Shown: positions 35,630 through 46,195, counted from the stretch's first letter. The stretch is DNA of 64,000 nt from an uncultured Chloroflexota bacterium (GCA_937967325.1 CALBSQ010000389.1:1-64000), one strand, 5' to 3'. Notes: generated from the sequence alone by a model not told the origin. Numbers and translations are program-made.

Positions 35630-38600
35630 ATGAACAACCCAGCGATGGAAGCCGTCGTTCTGACCTTGCCCGTCTGGAGTGCGGTGGAAGCGGGCTCGCT
35701 CGACCACAATGACGAGGAGGCCATCCAGGGGGCGCTGGGTCACCTGCCCGAGACGCCTACGCCCGAGCAGGTCAAAGAGCTTGGCGGGATGTTGCTTGAC
35801 GGACTGCAACGCTGGGACCAACTGGACCAGCGCGCGCAGGAGCACCTCTTGGCCCTGGCTGTCACGAATCTGGGGTGCGCTAGGCAATTCGGAGAGCCCC
35901 AAATCCTTCTCATCACGATTTACACGGCCGCCGTAGCAATGCGGCGCTGTTTCAAGGCACAACGCAAGATTGAGGATATCGATGCCAGCGTCGAGCTTTA
36001 CCGAGAAGATCTCGACGAATACGTCCCTGCCGGTCCGCTGCGCGCATTATTCCTGAACGACTTGGCAGTGGCATTGACTCACCGCTACGAACTAACTCAT
36101 CAGTTGGCCGATCTGAACGGCCGGATTGAAGCTTTGACAGAGGCGGTACCGCTGGCGCCGAACGAGGAAGCGCGAGTGAATTATGTGCATGACCTCGCAC
36201 TCGGCTTGGGGGACCGGTACAAGGTGACGGGCGACCGGACCGATCTCGATGGCTCGATAGGCCTTCTGGAGCAGGCACTGACGTTCAGCAATGGCCGGTC
36301 GGAGCGAGCGTGGCTTCTCAATAGCCTTTCCAGCGTGATAGGCATCCAACACGAAACGACGGGCGACATGGCGGGCCTAGAGCGGCGCATCCGCCTCTGT
36401 GAGGAGGCGCTTGAACTTGCGCAGATGGACCCACGCCGGCCAGCCTACCTCAATGGACTATCCGATGCCCTCGCTGACCGCTTCGCGTGGCTGGGTGAGC
36501 CGAGCGACCTGGATCGGCGCATCGGGTTGCTCGAAGAGGCCCTCGCTCAGGAAACGGTCGATGAAAACCGGGCCATCTGCATGCACAACCTGGGAAACGC
36601 CCTCGGTGATCGCTTCGACTTGTTGGGCGATCCCGCCGACCTGAATCGTCGTGTTGATCTTGCCGAAGCGGCCGTCGAACTGATTCCGCCAGGGCCAGGC
36701 AGGCCGTTGTATCTTTCCGGTCTAGGCCACGCGCTCGAACAGCGATACGTACTGGCCGGCGGTCTCACTGATCTCGAGGGCTCCATTCACCACAGTCGAC
36801 AAGCACTCGCCATGAATCCGGCCGATTCGGATCGGCCGGACTTGCTGAGCAAGCTTGCGCTCTCACTGATGCATAGGTTCGACCGTACGGGTGACAAGAA
36901 AGATCTCGATGAAGCTGTCGCTCTCCTCGAAGAGGCGTTAGGGCGCAATCCGACCGGTTCGCTGAGGGCTCAACTCCTCAACAACTTCGGCGTCGCTTTG
37001 GCCCGACGCTATGTGCTCTCGGGGAACCCAGCCGACCTGGATGAGAGGGTCCAACGGCTCACAGAGGCCGTCGAGATGGCCCCCGGGGGCCTGGATCGTC
37101 CAGGCCGCCTTAGCAATCTCGCCACGGCGCTCCGAGATCGTTACCATTTACGGAAACATCCGGTCGACCTCGAGGAAGGTATTGGCTTGTTGCGGCAAGC
37201 TGTTGGACTGACGCCGTCGGGTTCGCGACGGCCTATGCTGCTCAGCAACCTCGCTGCGGCGCTGGACGACCGCTTCAATGTCTCAGAAGACGAGGCCGAC
37301 TTGAATCAGCAGGTACGCTATCTGGAGGAAGCAGTTCGACTCGTTCAGTCGGGGCCCCGCCTTCCGATGCTGCTGAGCAATCTCGTCGGCGCTCGATTGA
37401 AGAGTCTCACGTTCCACGACTCACCGGCAAACCTCAATGAGTGTATACGCCTGGCTGAGCAAGCAATCAGCCTAACGGCACAGGGGCCTGCTCGTGCAAG
37501 CCGGCTCAATAACTTGGCCGTCGCTCTGGGCATGCGATATGAACAGCAGGGTAATCGAAACGATCTGGAGCATCGAGTCCGGCTTCTCACTGCGGCGCTC
37601 ACCATCGCGGGTGCTAGCGAGCGCCCCGGCCTTGGTAGCTCCCTTGGCACTGAACTCCTCCGGCTCGCCGATCTCTCCTCGGATGTTGTAACCGCCTACG
37701 GTTACCTTGTAGAGGCAGCAGAGGCCCTCGACACCGCCGCATCAGCCTTGGAACAGGTGCTACTCATTGCTGACGAGCAAGATGAAGGCTATCTACTCCA
37801 CCGCCACCACTTTCTCTATGCCCAGTTGGTGTCGTGTGAGATGCGCTTGCACGATATGGCAATCGCGGCTGGCCGGAGGGAAGAAGGCGATGTTCACGCG
37901 AGGAAAGCATACGCTGCTGCTGAGCGAGGGAAAGGGCGGCGGATCGCGGCCTTACTCAGCGCGCGTCTGGCCCGGCCGCTCGAGGAATCCGTCGCGGCTC
38001 TCTTGCCAGAAATCGAACGTCTGCGTTCGGAGCTGGCCCATCTGTACCGTGTCCTGGACCAGCATCAACGTTCGGATGACGACGCGCCTCGCGGCGCTGC
38101 GCTGCCGCCGGGAGTGCGGCGCCTCGTGGAATGGCAGGCCGAGGAAAGTTGGCGACAACTGCGCACGCTTCTCGACAAGGTTGTGACAGACGATCCGAAT
38201 TACGCCAGCGTGCGGGGGTTTGTGGAACCCCATACGGCAGAGCAGGTTGCGGAAACCTTGCCTCTCGGGGCAGCACTCGTGTTGCTGTATGCGCTTGCCG
38301 ACCAGACCGCCATCTTCGTGGTTCGATCGACGGATGCGGTAGAGCAGGCTACCGCTCCGGTACTGGGCACGTGTTCGATCGCGCTCACGCAAGCGGAAAT
38401 CCTGGACATCGCGAAGAAGATTGCTGCTTCGGAAACCGGCAACAGCCACGTCCGCAGCGGGATTATGGATCGCGAGATGGCCACCATCGGTCGGCTGCTT
38501 CACGCCGCGCTTCAGCCGCATGTTCCGCCACCGAACGCCGACGACCCACCGTCGCTGATCCTCGTTCCAACCGGCAGCCTACACCGCCTACCGCTGCACG

Positions 38601-39402
38601 CGATGCCGTGGCCAGATCGGGCTTCCCGCCTCCTCGATGGCTATGCCGTGTCTTTCGCCACGTCCGCGGACGTCGTCGCCCTTGCTCAGCGCAAGCCGGC
38701 GGCACCTCACGGCGGGGCGGCGCTGGCGCCGGACTTGACGCTTGCTGGTAGCGAAGCAGGCCTACCCGGCGCTATCGTTGAAGCGACAGCAATGGCCGCT
38801 GCGACAGGCGGCCAGGCGCTCTTGCGGCGACGGGCAAACGCTGGGCCCTAGTCGCGACGCATGGTCGGCCGGGAAGCGGCGATCAGGCGCGTTCGGGTCT
38901 CTTGCTGTATGACGAGATGGGGCAGCAGGGAGTCTGGCTCACCGCTGCTGAGATTCTTGCCAGGCTAGACGTGACCGGTGTGGAGCACCTTGGCTTGGGC
39001 GCCTGCTCGACGCACGCCGATGATCCCGAGCCTGGTGACCGACTGGCCGGCCTGTTGCGCGCCGCCCTCTATCGTGGTGCGCGCAGCGTCCAGGCATCCC
39101 TCTGGCCGGTCCGCGATGATGCCGCCGCGCTCGTCGGAGCATGGACATGGGAAATGCTCGTCGCGGGAGAGAAGAATAAGGCGCGGGCGTTGAGGGCGGC
39201 AGTGCTGCGATTGCGCAACTGCACCGGGCCCGACGCGGCCAAAGAGTTCTTGCGGCTCGCCCAGCATCTACCTTTGGATGACCCCGCCAGAAGCGCTGCC
39301 TCGATCACCGCGACGTACCTCGGGAAGCAGGCCCGACCATTCTCCGGAATCCACGAGTGGGCGCCGTTCGTGTTGCACGGAGCGCCACTGACGGCAGCCT
39401 AA
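35630..39402 (+). pseudogene. TPR-CHAT protein 3, split by a deletion-frameshift
   Basis: First frame (35630-38851, 1073 residues): MNNPAMEAVVLTLPVWSAVE, then about 14 repeats of 44 residues and the first half of the CHAT domain (ILVPTGSLHRLPLHAMPWPD), stopping at RRRANAGP. The other frame starts at CGC TGG GCC CTA (38839) as RWALVATHGRPGSGD, holding the catalytic His, and runs to 39402 with LGLGACSTHADD and YRGARSVQASLWPV. Against protein 2, about 12-14 residues are missing between the halves, so a small deletion caused the shift. Translation as two pieces would leave both His and Cys in the second, short product if it initiated. Confidence 0.85.
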
Positions 39403-39824
39403 ACCGCTAAGCACTATTCAGGCGAAATAACGGCGGCCCCCGGCCACTGCCCAGCTCGGGATCGCTGCGTGCGCGTCGTTTGCATACCGGGTCGCCGATC
39501 CAGTGAGATTCCCGTTGCGGACGCACGGCGCCATCGACTGGAATAGCGTTGGGTGACATTCCTAATGAGTGTCGGCAAGCGACTAATGCCAGCTATCTGG
39601 TCCTTGCTGTGGAGCGCTCGCGAAGCGATTCGGCGCACGAGCCAGAGTCTTGACCTGGCGGCGGGGAGACCGCTCGGCTCACCGCCTCGACGGCGCGGCC
39701 GCAGCAACCGAAATGCGTTCCGAAAAGTCCCGCTGCCCCTTGTCGTCGCCTGTTGCACAGAAGCCGTCCTGCGGCGTTGCCTCCTATGTCACACCAAACG
39801 AAGGTCAGCGCAAAGGAGGCGCTC
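39403..39824. other. Intergenic, nothing recognised
   Basis: About 420 nt between the third CHAT gene and the 64-residue gene. Short frames on both strands show no motif. It should contain the promoter for the LysRS cassette; a clear one was not identified. Confidence 0.5.
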
Positions 39825-40019
39825 ATGATGGACACCGAGACCCGGGCAAAGCCGGTCGTGGTGGTGCCGGATGAGGCGGGAAACGACAGGCCGATCTACG
39901 TCCTGATTGCCGCAATGCTGCAACGGCCATCGACCGGTTTCGACACTGCCGGCGACAAGCGCGCTCGGCTGATGGCCCGCGCCGTAATCGATATGCACAC
40001 GGACGAGGCGGCAGCGTAG
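39825..40019 (+). CDS. 64-residue protein leading the LysRS-decarboxylase cassette
   Basis: MMDTETRAKPVVVVPDEAGN followed by a helical end (AGDKRARLMARAVIDMHTDE). AAAGGAGG lies 5 nt before the start, one of the best ribosome binding sites in the window, so this is a real gene. No known family. It is 128 nt upstream of the LysRS paralogue in the same orientation. It may be a precursor or carrier peptide, or a regulator; the sequence does not decide. Confidence 0.6.
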   Translation: MMDTETRAKPVVVVPDEAGNDRPIYVLIAAMLQRPSTGFDTAGDKRARLMARAVIDMHTDEAAA

Positions 40020-40147
40020 TAGCAATCAGGGTGAAGGTCACACGGGGCCATCGCCCAGCACCAGCCCTGGCCGCGCGGAAAGGCCCCAGGGGAGGCGGCC
40101 CTGGATCATCGATGGATATTCCAGATCAGCGAGAGGGAGTTAGCTTG

Positions 40148-41623
40148 ATGGCCATCGCAATGGATCGGCAGATTGCGGAGGGTCCCACCGAGGGAGGCGT
40201 ACCAGTGGAACAACTGGACTATCCCTACCGCTACGACCGCACGCATACGGCAGCGCAGGTGCGGAAGTCGTTTCATCACCTGGCCCCCGCTCATGCACCA
40301 AAGGATCCGGTTCGCATCGCCGGCCGTGTGCTTGCGCTGCGCCGACACGGCAATCTCATCTTCATGGATGTCGAGGACACGAGCGGGCGGATGCAGGCTT
40401 GCCTTCGTGTCGATAGCCTGGGCGACCAGTTTCGCCAGATCTCGGACAGCCTGCATCTGGGAGACATCGTCGGACTGCACGGCCGGGTCTTCCGCACGCG
40501 CAAGGGCGAGCTCACCGTGCTGGCGGACGATCTCGTCATCCTCTCGCACTGCCTGCGTCGTCTACCCGACAAGCTGCACGGATTGCAAGACGCCGGCCTG
40601 GCGAGAACACGTCGCTACCTGAACCTGATGACCGACGCTCGCGCGCGCGAGTGCTTCCTGCTGCGCAGCCGCATGATCATGCTGCTCCGCGAGTTCTTGT
40701 GGTGTCGTGGCTTCGTAGAATGCGAGACGGCGACCCTGGATACCGCCTACGGTGGGGCTGAGGCCAGTCCATTCACGACCATGTGTCACGCGCTCGACCG
40801 TGAGTTGTATCTGCGCATCTCGCCCGAGCTGGCGTTGAAGCGTCTCCTGGTCGGCAACCTGGAGCGTGTCTTCGAGGTCGGCAAGCAGTTCCGGAACGAA
40901 GGGCTGGACGCTCGCCACCATCCGGAGTTCACGAGCGTCGAGGTGTATCAAGCCTACGCCGACTACCAAGACATGATGGCCCTGACGGAACAATTGTTGG
41001 GACATTTGGCGGTTCACCTGCTGGGTGGCTTGAAAGTCGTGTCTTCCTTTACCGGTGAGCCGGTCGAGCTGGACCTTTCCCCGCCCTTCCGACGGATGTC
41101 AGTCCTGGAAGGAATCCGGCAGTACGCCGGAGTCGACCTCTCGATGGCTGGCGGTGACGAAGCGCACAAGCTCGCGGAGGATCTCGGCGTACCGGTCGAT
41201 TCGCGGATGACTACCGACGAGTTGATCATGGCCGTCTTCGAGGCGCTCGTGGAGCCGAACCTGGTCCAGCCGACCTTTGTGTTCGACTATCCCGCGTCCC
41301 TGTGTCCGCTCACCAAGCGCCACCGATCCAACCCGCGGCTCGCCGAGCGATTTGAGCTCTACGTCGGCTGTCTGGAGTTCGCCAATGCCTACAGCGAGCT
41401 CAACGATCCCGTGGAACAGCGACGGCATTTCGAGGTCCAGGCCGAGAAGCGTGCCGCCGGCGAATCACTGGCGCACCTGCCCGACTGGGACTTCGTGGAG
41501 GCGCTGGAGTATGGCATGCCTCCCGCCGGTGGTCTCGGCATCGGGCTGGATCGCCTGGCAATGCTCTTCACGGGAGCCACGCACATCCAGGACGTCATCC
41601 TCTTCCCACTTCACGGAAGGTGA
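40148..41623 (+). CDS. lysS: Lysyl-tRNA synthetase paralogue, class II
   Basis: 491 residues, full length for bacterial LysRS. OB-fold anticodon domain: VRIAGRVLALRRHGNLIFMD. Class II catalytic core: motif 2 region VGKQFRNEGLDARHHPEFTS and motif 3 GLGIGLDRLAMLFTG. The start ATG at 40148 follows GGGAG. LysRS charges tRNA-Lys with lysine. The N-terminal 30 residues differ from housekeeping LysRS, and the gene is linked to a PLP decarboxylase and a small protein rather than to translation genes, which suggests a specialised copy. It may still be the only LysRS of the organism; the window cannot tell. Confidence 0.85.
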   Translation: MAIAMDRQIAEGPTEGGVPVEQLDYPYRYDRTHTAAQVRKSFHHLAPAHAPKDPVRIAGRVLALRRHGNLIFMDVEDTSGRMQACLRVDSLGDQFRQISDSLHLGDIVGLHGRVFRTRKGELTVLADDLVILSHCLRRLPDKLHGLQDAGLARTRRYLNLMTDARARECFLLRSRMIMLLREFLWCRGFVECETATLDTAYGGAEASPFTTMCHALDRELYLRISPELALKRLLVGNLERVFEVGKQFRNEGLDARHHPEFTSVEVYQAYADYQDMMALTEQLLGHLAVHLLGGLKVVSSFTGEPVELDLSPPFRRMSVLEGIRQYAGVDLSMAGGDEAHKLAEDLGVPVDSRMTTDELIMAVFEALVEPNLVQPTFVFDYPASLCPLTKRHRSNPRLAERFELYVGCLEFANAYSELNDPVEQRRHFEVQAEKRAAGESLAHLPDWDFVEALEYGMPPAGGLGIGLDRLAMLFTGATHIQDVILFPLHGR

Positions 41624-41797
41624 ACGCGGCGAGACTATCGAACACGGTTCTGAGATAGCACAAGGGTGCGGGATCGAAACGACGGTAGTCCCGCCAACAG
41701 GTCGAGACAGGCATTGGCGTGCGAGTCACGGCTTCGGATGGAGCTACGACTGTTCTCCAAGACAGGCCGCTGTAGATGACACAGGAAGGAAAAGCAC

Positions 41798-43372
41798 ATG
41801 ACCATTCACGGCGCTGCGCCGCCGCTTGATCCTCGACTGTGGAAAGCTGCGGCGCTCGATCACTCCATCTCCACCACGGCGTTGGGGTCGTTGTTCGATC
41901 CGTGGGGGAATCATCCCGTTGGCAAGGTTCACGAGAAGATCGCCGATATCTACGGCGTCGCCAAGTCGCTCATCTCGACCAATGGCACCACGGCGCTCAA
42001 CAAGCTCGCGCTCTTTGCGCTGCTTCAGCCGGGCGACGTGGTGCTGGTCGAGCGCGACTGCCACGTGTCCGTCGTTCAAGCGCTCAACGAAATCGGCGCG
42101 ACGCCCGTTTGGCTCTTGCCACCCTTCGACAAGGAGCTGGGCATCAACCTCGCCTCGACACCGGAGGCCATCGCTGCGGAGCTAGACCGACATCATGACG
42201 TGCGGGCCGTGGTCCTCACGTCGCCAAAGTACTTCGGCGTAGTCGGAGATATCGCGGCCTGCGTCAAGACCTGTCATGACCACGGGGCCATGGTTCTGGT
42301 CGACGAAGCTCACGGAGCTTGCCTGCGATTCCATCCGGACCTCCCGGTATCGGCAACGGCCGTGGGCGCGGACGTGGTCACCCAGAGCACGCACAAGGTG
42401 ACCGAGGCCTGGAGCCAGGGAAGCCTGATGCTGATCAACAATGCAGACCTGTGCCCGCGCTTGCTGCACGCGCTGCACGGGACGGCCGCGTTGAGCACGT
42501 CCTTTCACTTCGGTATTCTCGCGTCAGTGGAGGTGGCCGTCACCAACCTTGAGCGTAGCGGGAGAGTCCGGTTGGACGCCGCGCTGCGGCTGGCCCACGT
42601 GCTCCGCGAGGGAGTGCGGCGGATCGATGGCCTCGCCGCCTGGGGACCGGAGCAAGCCGGCAAACCAGGCTTTCGCCAGTTAGACTCGCTGCGAGTTACC
42701 GTTGGCGTCACTAAACTCGGCATTCCGGGCCTGGAGGTTGATGCACTGCTTCAGGCCAAGGACCAGGAACACGCCATTATCGCGGAACTGGGCACGTTAC
42801 GGCACGTGCTGTTCATTCTCACCTACGGTCACCAAATGGCCGACGTCACTCGCCTTCTCGACCGCCTGCGAGCCATCGCCGCGTCAGCACCTCGAAGTCG
42901 CAGGACTCTAGCCCCGGTGAACATCCCAAGTGCGCTGCCCGAACAGGCGCTGTCACCACGGACAGCTTTCTGGGAGATCGCTCGCGGCGCCGTCCAGCGA
43001 GTGCCGGTAAACGAATCCATCGGAAGAGTCTCAGCAGAATGCATCGCCGTGTACCCTCCCGGCAACGCCATGATCGTCCACGGCGAACGAATCACTGAAG
43101 AAGTCGTCGCCTATCTTGAGCAAGCAGCAGGGGCGGGAGCTTTTCTAAAGGGAGCCACCGACCCGGAGTTCGCGACCGTCGGCATCCTACCTGACGACCA
43201 ACGAGTTCGCCGTCTCTTGTCGGAGGCGGCGGGGCCGAGGGGAGCGTGGCGGAACCATGGTCTGAAGGCGTCCCTACGAGGCTGCCCAGTGACGGTGGAT
43301 TTTGGGCGAAGGCGGTCCGGAAGCGGGAATGCCTGCGAAGATGGGCAGCGAGCGAGCAGCCGACGCGGTTAG
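41798..43372 (+). CDS. Orn/Lys/Arg-type PLP-dependent decarboxylase
   Basis: 524 residues, fold type I. Motifs: GTTALNKLALFALLQPGDVV, VDEAHGACLRFHP (Asp holding the PLP nitrogen) and QSTHKVTEAWSQGSLM with the PLP-binding Lys in S-T-H-K. The length and C-terminal domain (VNESIGRVSAECIAVYPPGN) fit the SpeA/CadA-like short group. Decarboxylates a basic amino acid, giving a polyamine such as cadaverine or putrescine. GGAAGGA precedes the ATG. It follows the LysRS paralogue after 174 nt. The last ~45 residues are rich in Arg and Gly and may be read-through. Confidence 0.85.
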   Translation: MTIHGAAPPLDPRLWKAAALDHSISTTALGSLFDPWGNHPVGKVHEKIADIYGVAKSLISTNGTTALNKLALFALLQPGDVVLVERDCHVSVVQALNEIGATPVWLLPPFDKELGINLASTPEAIAAELDRHHDVRAVVLTSPKYFGVVGDIAACVKTCHDHGAMVLVDEAHGACLRFHPDLPVSATAVGADVVTQSTHKVTEAWSQGSLMLINNADLCPRLLHALHGTAALSTSFHFGILASVEVAVTNLERSGRVRLDAALRLAHVLREGVRRIDGLAAWGPEQAGKPGFRQLDSLRVTVGVTKLGIPGLEVDALLQAKDQEHAIIAELGTLRHVLFILTYGHQMADVTRLLDRLRAIAASAPRSRRTLAPVNIPSALPEQALSPRTAFWEIARGAVQRVPVNESIGRVSAECIAVYPPGNAMIVHGERITEEVVAYLEQAAGAGAFLKGATDPEFATVGILPDDQRVRRLLSEAAGPRGAWRNHGLKASLRGCPVTVDFGRRRSGSGNACEDGQRASSRRG

Positions 43373-43969
43373 CACGGCGCTGCGGTGGACTGGTGGTGGC
43401 GGAAGCCGGTGGCGACGGTCGGGGTGATGGCAGTGGCGGAGGCGAGAACGGCGCCGGTGACGATCGCCAACTCCGGCAGCCGCTGACACGCCTCCGGAGC
43501 ATCCCTGAAAAGCCCAGCGAACGTGGTACAAGTCGCGCAGCGACTGGGGCGCGAAGCCGAACGAGGTGGCAAGGAGCTGGCCTAAGAGAAGCGGGGGACC
43601 TGCGGAGCTACGGCCATGAAGGTGGAGGAGTCGGGGCTGGCGCCCGGCAAGATTAGATCGGTCTTGACCTCGACGCGCGGAAGACGATGGTCATCCGCCA
43701 GACTGTCAAGCAAGCGATTCGCCAACTCCAACAAGGCGGCGACCCGGTGTCTCGAGCGGCGGTCTCCTGCTAGGGAGAGCACTCCCTGGCGCGCTTCAAG
43801 AGGTACGCTCGACTCGTCACCTCGCTGGATGACTGATCGCGACGCACTGCGGGGCCAGGGCACACTACACCGGTCTCCGACTCGTCCCGGCGGAACATGC
43901 GCCGTGTCCAGACGACTCCCCCCGGAGTTACCGCAGAACACCTAATGTTCCGGAGCAACCTTGGAAATC
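43373..43969. other. Intergenic, nothing recognised
   Basis: About 600 nt between convergent genes. Frames on both strands are Arg/Ser-rich, without motifs or ribosome binding sites. Possibly a decayed gene; no identification was possible. Confidence 0.5.
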
Positions 43970-44617
43970 TCAAGGGCGGCCAGACAGCTGGAGTAGTGCC
44001 AGGTAGCCGCCGAGGCAGAGCCAAGGGCCGTAGGCGAGGGAGTGGCCGCGGAGTCGCCCCCGCCGCGTGGCCAGCAGTGCGAGCGCCGCCGCCCCGGCGA
44101 GCACTATGCCAGCGGCCAACGCGGTGGGCACGTACGCGACACCGAGCCACAGCCCGAGCAGGGCGGCCAGCTTGACGTCGCCCAGACCAAGCGCCTCCCT
44201 GCGCGCGAGCAGCCAACTGGCGCCGTACACCAATGCAAAGGCAACCAGGCCGACCAGCCCGCCCGAAAGCGCCTCGCCGACCGTAGGATGCTCCAGGATG
44301 GCCGCAGAAAGCAGCGCGAGCACGGCGAAGGGTACCGTACAGGCGTCAAGGATATAGCGCGCGCGCAGATCCACTACTGCGATCACGCCCATCGCCGCCA
44401 CCCAGCAGGAGCGGATGACAGGCAGCGGCCCCATCGACTGCGGCATGACCAGGCCCAGCACCGCCGCGACGACCAGCGCGACCACCAGCACGGTGCCGCG
44501 CGGCGGAAGAGGCCCGGCACCGTCCGTATTGCTTCGCTCCAGCGTACCAAGCAGGTACTGTATCGTGCCCACGGCGAGCAGGCCTAGCGCCAGGGCCAGG
44601 GCGAGTTTAACCAGCAT
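43970..44617 (-). CDS. Prepilin peptidase (A24 family)
   Basis: 215 residues, nearly all membrane helix (about six segments). The two catalytic aspartates of A24 peptidases are in VVDLRARYILDAC and LGLGDVKLAALLGL (GxGDxK). It lacks the N-terminal cysteine-rich methylase domain, like TadV/CpaA. It would cleave prepilin leaders, but no pilin gene is in the window. The ATG at 44617 overlaps the end of the DUF192 gene by 11 nt. Confidence 0.85.
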   Translation of the reverse strand: MLVKLALALALGLLAVGTIQYLLGTLERSNTDGAGPLPPRGTVLVVALVVAAVLGLVMPQSMGPLPVIRSCWVAAMGVIAVVDLRARYILDACTVPFAVLALLSAAILEHPTVGEALSGGLVGLVAFALVYGASWLLARREALGLGDVKLAALLGLWLGVAYVPTALAAGIVLAGAAALALLATRRGRLRGHSLAYGPWLCLGGYLALLQLSGRP

Positions 44618-44999
44618 ACGCAAGCTCCAGCATGTCGCCGGCGCGAGTACCGGTGCGGGCGATGGTACCGTCCGGTAGCTCCAGGACGGCCCAGCTTCTC
44701 CACACGATCGGGCCGAGTCGCCAGGGGCGCAGCGCCGGCACGACGCGCAGCACGGGCGCACCCGTCGCGCTTGGACTGCCGCAGTAGACGGCATCGATGA
44801 CTAGGCGCATCCCGAGCGTATGTACTCCGCGACATGGCTGCAGAAGCAGGCCATTTCCCGCGGCGAGGTAGGTCCGGCCCAGCAGCCCGACGAGCCTGCG
44901 CAGCCGAGTGTCCGCGACTTGGATCGACCGGCCGAGCTCGGTACCACGCGTGCGGTTCACGACCAGCACCGGCCCGCGCCGGGACCGCACTAGGCACAT
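44607..44999 (-). CDS. DUF192-family protein
   Basis: 130 residues with the DUF192 pattern: RTRGTELGRSIQVADTRLRR, LVGLLGRTYLAAGNGLLLQP, HTLGMRLVIDAVY and a C-terminal VLELPDGTIARTGTRAGDML strand. The Cys-x(n)-H-x-x-x-M signature (C in QPCRGVHTLGM) is kept. Often found with pilus or Tad genes, fitting its overlap with the prepilin peptidase. No signal peptide. The function is not known for the family. Confidence 0.75.
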   Translation of the reverse strand: MCLVRSRRGPVLVVNRTRGTELGRSIQVADTRLRRLVGLLGRTYLAAGNGLLLQPCRGVHTLGMRLVIDAVYCGSPSATGAPVLRVVPALRPWRLGPIVWRSWAVLELPDGTIARTGTRAGDMLELAYAG

Positions 45000-45175
45000 C
45001 GCCTGGCCAATCCTTTCTCTCCCGATCGGCAGGCCGCTTTATCCGACACCGGCCTCGGCGATCGGGCAACGCTCTGGCCCTGCCGATATCCTGGCATGTC
45101 GCCCCGAACACCTGCTGTCGACACCCGTCTGACCAGGCGGACGGCGACGCGGTGGAGTCCTCGGAACCTGGCGAT

Positions 45176-46195
45176 TCACGCTCGGCGCTTCCCGCAGCAA
45201 TCATTGCATGTGCCGTCGCGCAAACGGTGTTTTGGCACACGGCAGTGGCAGACGCGACAGACGCCGCTCTGCCGAATACGGCGGCTACACGCGCAGTCCC
45301 CACACCTTGGGCAAGCGGGCTTGCGACAGTCCGTGCATGGAAACCGATGGGTGACACCTTGGAATCCACACGTGGAGCAATGCACTTCGATAGTAGGTCG
45401 TTCGGTGCGGGCCTCGACCCGGTCAAGGATGTGGAGCGGCGTGATTCCCCACAGGTCGCTATCGGCGAAGATCGCGTACGTATGGCGATCGTCCGCCAGA
45501 GCGTCCAGCCAGTACCCGCGGCGCTCGCCACCTGGAAGTGGCCACCAAGATTCACACCGGAGGACGCGGGCGGTGCCGAGCGTCCGCAGCGGGTGCGCCG
45601 GAGGCAGCAGATCGCCCCGCCAGGCATAGGGCCGCGTCTCGGCGACTCGTGAGCTGAACGTCACTTCAAGCCGATCCCGGCGAATCAGCGTGACAAAGCC
45701 CTCGCAACCGAGCCGCTGGGCCAGGGCGATGGCGCACACCTCGCGCGACGCGGTGGAGCGTTCGTAGAGGGCGACAAGGTGTTGTGCCGAAGGCTTCGCC
45801 CTCGCGAGCACGCCGTTCAGCAGTTCATCCGGCAGGAGGAGCTGGGCGGCCATGGCGTCACACATCTCTTCGATCACACGAGATGGATTGGGACTATCCG
45901 CTGCCCATTCCAAGAGATCGTCGCATGTGGCCGCGAGGTGATGCCCCAGCTCGTGCAAGAGCGTGAAGTGTTCGCGGCGTGAGGACGGCGTCGGGACGTA
46001 GAGCACCAGGCGTTCGTGGAGGAAGGAGAGACCGTCGCACCAGCCGCCCTCGCCGCGCCGCGCCGGCGTCTGCGTGGCTTGGACGATCAGATCGAATCGC
46101 CGCCGGAGCGCGGCAGCGGGGTCCTGCGCCAGCTCGCTGCGTACGCCGGGAGCGATGGAGCCGATAAGGCGGGCTGCCCAGTCGCGCACATTCAC
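45176..46195 (-). CDS. ImmA/IrrE-type metallopeptidase with zinc-rich C-terminus
   Basis: About 340 residues. Zinc-protease motif HFTLLHELGHHL with a downstream helix carrying EEMCDAMAAQLLLPDEL, as in ImmA/IrrE. The last ~70 residues hold many cysteines: HCSTCG, CTDCRKPACPRCGDCACSRR, VCRVCHCRVP and CNDCCGK. This is an unusual addition that suggests two or three zinc sites. GTG at 46195 is chosen because it overlaps the XRE stop (GTGA). ImmA-type enzymes cleave the XRE repressor partner, so with the gene before it this is probably a derepression switch. It follows the UBL operon genes. Confidence 0.78.
   Translation of the reverse strand: MNVRDWAARLIGSIAPGVRSELAQDPAAALRRRFDLIVQATQTPARRGEGGWCDGLSFLHERLVLYVPTPSSRREHFTLLHELGHHLAATCDDLLEWAADSPNPSRVIEEMCDAMAAQLLLPDELLNGVLARAKPSAQHLVALYERSTASREVCAIALAQRLGCEGFVTLIRRDRLEVTFSSRVAETRPYAWRGDLLPPAHPLRTLGTARVLRCESWWPLPGGERRGYWLDALADDRHTYAIFADSDLWGITPLHILDRVEARTERPTIEVHCSTCGFQGVTHRFPCTDCRKPACPRCGDCACSRRIRQSGVCRVCHCRVPKHRLRDGTCNDCCGKRRA

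Noticed and set aside
43582..43969. Frames in the gap between the decarboxylase and the prepilin peptidase
   Set aside because: No motif, no ribosome binding site, Arg-rich composition.
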